Shown in pieces: positions 58,631-64,000 of a stretch of DNA of 64,000 bases (position 1 is its first letter; every line of letters begins with the position of its first letter). Origin of the DNA: Salegentibacter sp. Its GTDB lineage: Bacteria; Bacteroidota; Bacteroidia; Flavobacteriales; Flavobacteriaceae. Where the stretch lies: assembly GCA_024635795.1 (NCBI GenBank), contig JAGXIH010000003.1, positions 62,001-126,000 on the forward strand, in the 5' to 3' direction. Position numbers and translations under genes: made by a program. A model generated the notes under the pieces. That model worked only from the letters and a program-made list of their open reading frames with translations, searched no databases and was not told the origin of the DNA.

Positions 58631-60718
58631 TTAATTCGTAAGTTGAATATCATCGTAATAGTAAATTGATCCATCACCCCGTAGTTCTCCAGGGTATTCA
58701 AAGAACATGATCACTTTTCCATACTCCTGCGCAGTATCTATTCCCACTGTCGAGAAATCGAAGACAAGCTCTTCCCATTGGTTTTCCTTAGTGGTCATTA
58801 CAGATACTTCACTATTAATAGTGTTATCAGTACTGTTTTCAAGTTTCATCAATACAGGAATCCCTGCTTTTGGAGAATATACTTTCACACTAATTTTCGT
58901 AGTAGATGAAAAGTCTATAGGCGCCTCAAGTTCGAGCGTCGCTCCTGCCCAAGGTTGAGAATCAACAGATTTAGTGAATTTAACCACCGTACTACTAGGG
59001 TTTATACCTCCAGGGACGGGATTGGTTTCTATTGCAGTTTCTGCGCCTTCAAAAGGAGTAAGAGAATAAGTTAAAGAAGAATTTTCAAAACTTACCGGTA
59101 ATGTAACGGTAGTTGCATTACTCTCAGAAGAAAAGTAAAGGTTGTCAATATAAAATGTACCACCGGGAGCAGTTCCTACATCAAATTTGAACTGAAAAAT
59201 ATCGCTTATATCAAGACCCTGACTGGTAAATTCAGACAAGGGAATTTCAATACTGTTCCATTGATTTGGAGTTACATTCAAGTTTACACTTTTTTCTCCT
59301 GAACCAGAAGAAATAAGGAAGAATGGAATTGAGGAATAATCTCCAGACCAAACATCAATGTGAACAGATTCAAATGCAGTTACATCTATATCCTCACCAA
59401 TATCAATTCCCTGATAATTTGCATTGCCATATTTAATCGCCGCATTTCCATTTATAGAAACCATTTCATATGTTGTAGATTGACCCCAATCTGGATAGTA
59501 GTCAACTCCTGCCGGATCTGAATACTTATCACTAAATATTGACGTTACATTCTCCTCAACGTGAATTGGGGTTGGAGCAGCAATAACCGGCGAAGTTGGT
59601 ATTTGTACACTGTCATCATAAAAGAATACATTATCAACAAGTACAGTTGTTTCACCAGCAGGTGCTGCTGAATATACTATTTGCGAGATATGTGCTCTGG
59701 TGGTTAATCCTGTGAAGTCTTCTAAAGGTATATCTAAAGTCACCCATTCACCTTGTGCAGGAGCCTCTATTTCTACTTCATGCTCAACATCATCACCACC
59801 TCCGTCATAGACACCGTTAGGTCCAAAGTCTACAAGTTTAACTCTGAAGGTTTCTGCATCAAGAGAGAAAATATCAGTACGGAAATGAGTCATGTTGGTT
59901 GCATCAATCTGAGTACTTTCAGTTATAACTCCAACAAAATTCAAACTAGAATATACCTTGATATCATTTCCATCAATATCCGTTTCTTCAAGTTCGGCTT
60001 CTGACCAATCCGTGATCCACATATCTACTGGGACATCAGTATAAGCATTACTGAATAGTGAGATAACACTTTCAGGTAATTTATTGGGAGTAGGAGCAGG
60101 AACTGGTCCACTCATTTCTACAGTTTCTTTATAATCAACAGTTGCTGCACCACCACTTAGGGCTACGACTCGCATATCATAAGTACCAGTTTCTGCATAA
60201 GTGTGAGTGACAGTTTCACCGGGCATAAGCGCAGTGGGTTCCTCGTCTACAGTTTCGCCAAAGTACACATCGAACCTGGTCGCATAGTCTGCTGAAGCTG
60301 AAACGGTAACAGAATACCCATCAGGATCCTTGGTAATAACCACCTCCAGATTTTCAGGTTGACGGAAAGAAACAGTAAGAGGCTGTGCCCCCTGCGCCGA
60401 AACTCCATTCAAATTAGTTCCTGTAACCACTACCTCATAATCACCTTCGGCATAAACATGATCTACACTTTCTCCCGGCCTGATCTCAGAAGCTACATCA
60501 CTTCCATCTCCAAAATCTACGCTGAACATATTAGCGCTTTCCCCCGTTGGGGTAATGCTTACAAGGCCTGAATTATCCTGGGTTATCTGGAAAATAGCTC
60601 CCAAATTGGCTGGTTCCTGGATCTGGTTTAGGTCCACCAGGGAATCGTCATCACTCTCACAGCTTATAAATGGTAGCGTGAGCAGTAAAGCAAAAATTAA
60701 TTTATAGTATTTTTTCAT
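58631..60718 (-). CDS. PKD-containing surface glycan-binding lipoprotein
   Basis: A 695-aa lipoprotein (FISCESDDDS, acidic export signal). Two PKD-like domains (about 40-115 and 120-205; motif VTHTYAETGTYDMRVVA) are followed by three beta-sandwich domains (about 210-375, 385-530 and 540-695), with the shared phrase VISLFSNAYTD/VTSIFSDKYSD in two of them, so these arose by duplication. No catalytic glycosidase motif. The position after susD and before GH16 marks it as the glycan-binding protein of this locus. Its ligand is presumably the same beta-glucan. Confidence 0.85.
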   Translation of the reverse strand: MKKYYKLIFALLLTLPFISCESDDDSLVDLNQIQEPANLGAIFQITQDNSGLVSITPTGESANMFSVDFGDGSDVASEIRPGESVDHVYAEGDYEVVVTGTNLNGVSAQGAQPLTVSFRQPENLEVVITKDPDGYSVTVSASADYATRFDVYFGETVDEEPTALMPGETVTHTYAETGTYDMRVVALSGGAATVDYKETVEMSGPVPAPTPNKLPESVISLFSNAYTDVPVDMWITDWSEAELEETDIDGNDIKVYSSLNFVGVITESTQIDATNMTHFRTDIFSLDAETFRVKLVDFGPNGVYDGGGDDVEHEVEIEAPAQGEWVTLDIPLEDFTGLTTRAHISQIVYSAAPAGETTVLVDNVFFYDDSVQIPTSPVIAAPTPIHVEENVTSIFSDKYSDPAGVDYYPDWGQSTTYEMVSINGNAAIKYGNANYQGIDIGEDIDVTAFESVHIDVWSGDYSSIPFFLISSGSGEKSVNLNVTPNQWNSIEIPLSEFTSQGLDISDIFQFKFDVGTAPGGTFYIDNLYFSSESNATTVTLPVSFENSSLTYSLTPFEGAETAIETNPVPGGINPSSTVVKFTKSVDSQPWAGATLELEAPIDFSSTTKISVKVYSPKAGIPVLMKLENSTDNTINSEVSVMTTKENQWEELVFDFSTVGIDTAQEYGKVIMFFEYPGELRGDGSIYYYDDIQLTN

Positions 60719-60730
60719 AATCTTTATTTT

Positions 60731-62194
60731 TTAGTATCCGGGGTTTTGCTCCCAGTTACCCTGAGAAAATTCTATTTCTTCTAGCGGAATAGGGAATACT
60801 TCGTTTTTCCCTGCAGTAAAGCCGTCTATGTTGGCTGCTGCCCTTCCGGTTCTTACCAGGTCAAAGAAACGGTGTCCTTCCCCTACTAATTCTTTTCTTC
60901 TTTCCTGGTAGATGATTTCAGTAAGGGCATCCCCTGAATTTTCCACTTCCCTTAAGCCTGCTCTTTCGCGAACCTCATTTAAATAGGTTCTTGCAAGCTC
61001 ATCATCTATCCCGCCGCGGTTAAGGGCTTCTGCAGCCATCAGCAACACATCAGCATAGCGAATCGCACGGTAGTTATTAGGCTGGGTAAGGTTTGCATCT
61101 CCCATATTATCATTCTTCCGCGGAAGATATTTTCTGTTGAAATAGCCTGTATGTTTATAACCTTCAGCATAAGTAGCCCCGGTCTCAGCGGCCCAGGCTT
61201 CGATATCAAGGATTGATAGGTCTCTCCTGATATCGTCTGCAGCAAACATACCGTAAGCTTCCTGAGTAGGCACATTAAAGCTAAAACCTGATTCAAAAAG
61301 AGGTCCGCTGTAATTCCTGATTCCCTGGAATCCTACGGCTACGTTACCTTCACTACACTGAAGACAGTCAAATCCAGCTCCTTCTTCCCCGGTGTACTGA
61401 ACTTCAAAAACTGATTCTTCATTATTTTCACCTTCCTGTTCGAAAAGCGTTTCGAAATCTGAAAGTGCATAAGGCCCTTCATTGATCAATGTGGTCAGCA
61501 CATTAGCGGCTTCAGGGAATTCATCCTGGTACAGGTGTACTTTCCCTTTAAGGGCCATCGCGGCACCTTTGGTAACACGACCAACTTGAGGAGCGGTGTA
61601 CTCCAGGTTGTCTATGGCGTACTGAAGATCTGTTTCGATCTGGTTATAAACCTCTTCTCTGGATGCTCTTGGAATTGAGGTTTCATCTCCAATCACAAAG
61701 CGTTCATCGCCTTTAATTGGAATAGGCCCAAACCATTTCATCAGTTCAAAGGTGAAATAGGCTCTTAAGAACCTGGTTTCAGCAATGATCATGTCCTTAC
61801 CTTCAAACTCGGTTTTTTCCTCGAATTCCAGGATGTAGTTGGCACGTTGCACTCCCGCAAAATTCCAATCCCAAACATCGTCAAGATTGTCGTTGATTGG
61901 CGTGTGGCTCATTTCGTCCACCTGCTGAAAGCCGATAACATCGGTAGCGCTTTCTCCACCACTTAAGGTGTTATCTGAAGCGATCTCCCCCAACAGTACA
62001 TTCACGTAAGTAGACTGAAGCACATCGTAAACCCCGATAAGGGCATTATAATAATCTTCTTCAGAATTGAAGTAATTCTCCGAGTCTATATTGTATTCCT
62101 CGGTTTTTTCCAGATAGTCTTCGCTACAGCCGGTGAAGGTGATCACAGCCAGCAGCAGAACTATGGATTTAATTTTTAAACTAAATATTTTCAT
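60731..62194 (-). CDS. SusD/RagB outer-membrane lipoprotein
   Basis: The glycan-binding lid that sits on SusC, 487 aa. Lipobox FTGCSEDYLEK, RagB/SusD N-terminal region (YNIDSENYFNSEEDYYNALIGVYDVLQ), TPR-like helices with FLRAYFTFELMKWFGPIPI, and the C-terminal NNYRAIRYADVLLMAAEALNR plus RRKELVGEGHRFFDLVR signature. It follows susC by 11 nt and precedes the SGBP gene by 12 nt, one operon. Confidence 0.95.
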   Translation of the reverse strand: MKIFSLKIKSIVLLLAVITFTGCSEDYLEKTEEYNIDSENYFNSEEDYYNALIGVYDVLQSTYVNVLLGEIASDNTLSGGESATDVIGFQQVDEMSHTPINDNLDDVWDWNFAGVQRANYILEFEEKTEFEGKDMIIAETRFLRAYFTFELMKWFGPIPIKGDERFVIGDETSIPRASREEVYNQIETDLQYAIDNLEYTAPQVGRVTKGAAMALKGKVHLYQDEFPEAANVLTTLINEGPYALSDFETLFEQEGENNEESVFEVQYTGEEGAGFDCLQCSEGNVAVGFQGIRNYSGPLFESGFSFNVPTQEAYGMFAADDIRRDLSILDIEAWAAETGATYAEGYKHTGYFNRKYLPRKNDNMGDANLTQPNNYRAIRYADVLLMAAEALNRGGIDDELARTYLNEVRERAGLREVENSGDALTEIIYQERRKELVGEGHRFFDLVRTGRAAANIDGFTAGKNEVFPIPLEEIEFSQGNWEQNPGY

Positions 62195-62205
62195 CTCTCA
62201 GTATT

Positions 62206-64000
62206 TTAGAATTTTAAATTTAATCCGGCCATATAAATACGTGGCACAGGGTAGAAACCGTAATCGATTCCTCCTCCAATAGCTTCGCCTGTAGAGGCAG
62301 CAGGATCAAATCCCTTATAGTCCGTAAAGGTGTACAGGTTGTTTACCGCTGCGTAAAATCTCAAAGACTGAATTCCTACAGCAGAAAGCATTGTTTCAGG
62401 TAAAGTATATCCAAGCTGAACGTTCTGAATTCTAAGGTAAGAGGCATCCTCTACATAAAATTCTGAAAGTACCCTGTTTGAAGTAGCACCGGTGGTAAGC
62501 CTTGGCACTTCAGTGCTGGTACCCTCTCCTCTCCATCTTTCCATCACATAGGCGTGACGGTTTACATTTGGCTGACTTCTCTCATAGTTTCTTACCATAT
62601 CATTTCCAAGGGAAGCATAACCGTAAGCTGTGAAATCAAAGTTTTTATAGTTAAGATTTATATTCAAGCCCATAGTAGCGGTCGGAATAGGATCTCCAAT
62701 ATTGGTGCGATCATCTGGAGTGATCACTCCATCGCCGTTTACGTCCACATACCTAAGATCTCCGGGTGCAGCTGGTGCAGCAAGAGCGTCTTGTGCAGGA
62801 TGCGCATCAACCTCGGCCTGGTTCTGGAAGATACCGTTGGTCTTATATCCGTAGAAATATCCCATTGGGAAACCCGGTTCGAAACGTGAAGGCTGTGGTT
62901 GTCCAACGCCAAACTGTCCTCCGGGAATGAATTCGGCACCATTTATAGCGGTAACTTCATTATTAAGGAAAGTAGCGTTATAGCTTATATTATAATTAAA
63001 GTCGTCGCTTATATAGTCACGATATTTAATGGCGAATTCAACCCCTTCATTTCTGGTGGTTCCGGCATTAATGGTAGGAGCTCCTGCACCGGGAGCACCA
63101 CCTCCAAGGATTCCTGAAACCGGAATAGCAGCTACAAGAAGATCTTTACGGTCTTCCCTGAAGACGTCGGCAGAAATATCAACTTTTCCGTCAAAAAGGC
63201 GGAGGTCAAGTCCTATGTTTGTTTTTTCAGATTCCTCCCAGCCTGAAGCAGGGTTAGCAATTACTCCGGGCGCAGTACCATTTACAAGGTTACCCCCAAA
63301 AACGTAAGTTGCTTCCCCGTTTAACAAAGAGCGGTAGAACTGAGCGTTTCCGGCTTCATCATTACCAAGAATACCAAAACTTCCTCTTAGTTTAAGGAAA
63401 GAGATCACTTCTGAAGAGGCTAAGAAATCTTCTTCCGAAAGGATCCATCCCGCAGTGAATGATGGGAAGGTCCCTACACGGTTGTCAGGGCTAAATCTTG
63501 TAGAGGAATCTCTACGAAGCATCCCTGATACTAAATATTTTCCTTGAAAGTCATATTGAAGTCTTCCGAAGAAAGAAAGCTTACGAATATCATATTTATA
63601 AGCACCGTTATTGATCCCGTCATTGGTTCCGGTAGTTAAGCTGATATCAGCAAACTCCCAGGAATTGTTAGGAACATCATAACCGGTTGCAAAAAGTCCG
63701 TCACCCCAGTCTCGAATCACTGTCATACCGGCTGTACCGGTCACATGATGAGTGTCATCGAAGGTGTTTTCGTAAGTACCAAAAAGGTCATAAGTATAAG
63801 AGTTATCGTTGATCCTGTTTTGGTTAACTGTACTCCTTGGAGTATTAAAAACTTTCCCCGGACCGTAGTCTATGATAGGTGCAAAGTCCTTTCCTTTACT
63901 GTTACTAACATTATAACCTATTCGGGAAGTGAATGTTAGCTCTTCAATTGGAGTATATTCCAGGCTGAAAGAGCCATTTAATTTACTAAGGGTATAGTCG
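62206..64000 (-). CDS. SusC/RagA TonB-dependent outer-membrane transporter (partial, C-terminal part)
   Basis: The reading frame is open to the right edge of the window (about 598 codons seen); the ORF-track start at 63744 is an internal GTG. The visible part is C-terminal beta-barrel: GRLQYDFQGKYLVSGMLRRDSSTRFSPDNRVGTFPS, TAGWILSEEDFL, GDLRYVDVNGDGVITPDDRTNIGDPIPTATMGLNINL and the final YPVPRIYMAGLNLKF, typical of SusC. The N-terminal plug and signal peptide lie outside. With SusD it imports oligosaccharides released by the surface GH16. Confidence 0.95.
   Translation of the reverse strand, partial: DYTLSKLNGSFSLEYTPIEELTFTSRIGYNVSNSKGKDFAPIIDYGPGKVFNTPRSTVNQNRINDNSYTYDLFGTYENTFDDTHHVTGTAGMTVIRDWGDGLFATGYDVPNNSWEFADISLTTGTNDGINNGAYKYDIRKLSFFGRLQYDFQGKYLVSGMLRRDSSTRFSPDNRVGTFPSFTAGWILSEEDFLASSEVISFLKLRGSFGILGNDEAGNAQFYRSLLNGEATYVFGGNLVNGTAPGVIANPASGWEESEKTNIGLDLRLFDGKVDISADVFREDRKDLLVAAIPVSGILGGGAPGAGAPTINAGTTRNEGVEFAIKYRDYISDDFNYNISYNATFLNNEVTAINGAEFIPGGQFGVGQPQPSRFEPGFPMGYFYGYKTNGIFQNQAEVDAHPAQDALAAPAAPGDLRYVDVNGDGVITPDDRTNIGDPIPTATMGLNINLNYKNFDFTAYGYASLGNDMVRNYERSQPNVNRHAYVMERWRGEGTSTEVPRLTTGATSNRVLSEFYVEDASYLRIQNVQLGYTLPETMLSAVGIQSLRFYAAVNNLYTFTDYKGFDPAASTGEAIGGGIDYGFYPVPRIYMAGLNLKF

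Noticed and set aside
1-64000. tRNA genes, CRISPR array, prophage or intact insertion sequence
   Set aside because: I looked in all gaps and saw no cloverleaf, regularly spaced repeats, integrase or transposase.

Overview
The window is chromosomal DNA of a marine-type Flavobacteriaceae bacterium (Bacteroidota). The evidence is SusC/SusD/surface-lipoprotein architecture, Bacteroidetes promoters (TTG-N17-23-TAnnTTTG), weak ribosome-binding sites, 2TM/DUF6122/DUF808 proteins and low GC. The gene content resembles Gramella/Christiangramia-like genomes, but genus cannot be fixed from sequence alone. No tRNA, rRNA, CRISPR array, integrase or intact insertion sequence was recognised.

Region 1 (1-2157) is the most unusual part. 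metK (SAM synthetase) is preceded by a promoter and a SAM-II-type riboswitch. Divergent from it, a minus-strand transcript leaves the window at base 1 and carries two consecutive Met-rich leader peptides, each followed by an intrinsic terminator. The second also shows an 11-bp leader/terminator pairing typical of an antiterminator. These look like tandem methionine-responsive attenuators, with small palindromic repeats between them. The controlled gene or operon lies outside the window. None of this is in the ORF track.

Region 2 (2235-13867) holds an acyl-CoA dehydrogenase, a 2-hydroxyacid dehydrogenase, a universal stress protein, a threonine dehydratase/serine racemase-type PLP enzyme, a large TolB-propeller amidohydrolase, small membrane proteins, a double-DUF302 secreted protein, a deoxynucleoside kinase with a fatty acid hydroxylase, and an App1-like phosphatase. 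Region 3 (13972-24615) has the NHEJ pair ligD-ku, a DUF892 gene remnant, membrane and soluble pyrophosphatases, pdhB, etfBA and a bifunctional-nuclease protein.

Region 4 (24630-38468) has nupC, thyA, a TonB-C-like protein, a decayed secreted gene, an egtB-egtD pair with a convergent PLP enzyme, folA with a fructosamine kinase, fabD, an amidohydrolase, a DegT aminotransferase and kdtA. Region 5 (38573-53711) has three small acidic lipoproteins (one absent from the ORF track), an XRE-S24 repressor with an operator overlapping its promoter, an SDR, a VanX-type dipeptidase, sbcDC, DUF808, an orphan nitronate-monooxygenase-like protein divergent from a cupin across a Crp/Fnr-spaced palindrome, an M50-CBS protease, an M20 hydrolase and a saccharopine dehydrogenase-like protein.

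Region 6 (53843-64000, minus strand) is a polysaccharide utilisation locus running SusC, SusD, PKD surface glycan-binding lipoprotein, GH16 lipoprotein, GH3-GH16 fusion. Two GH16 domains plus a GH3 point to a beta-1,3-glucan such as laminarin. The SusC gene runs off the right edge.

Several ORF-track starts are TTG/GTG extensions. I moved them to internal ATGs where the protein family supports it, and kept TTG where no ATG fits.
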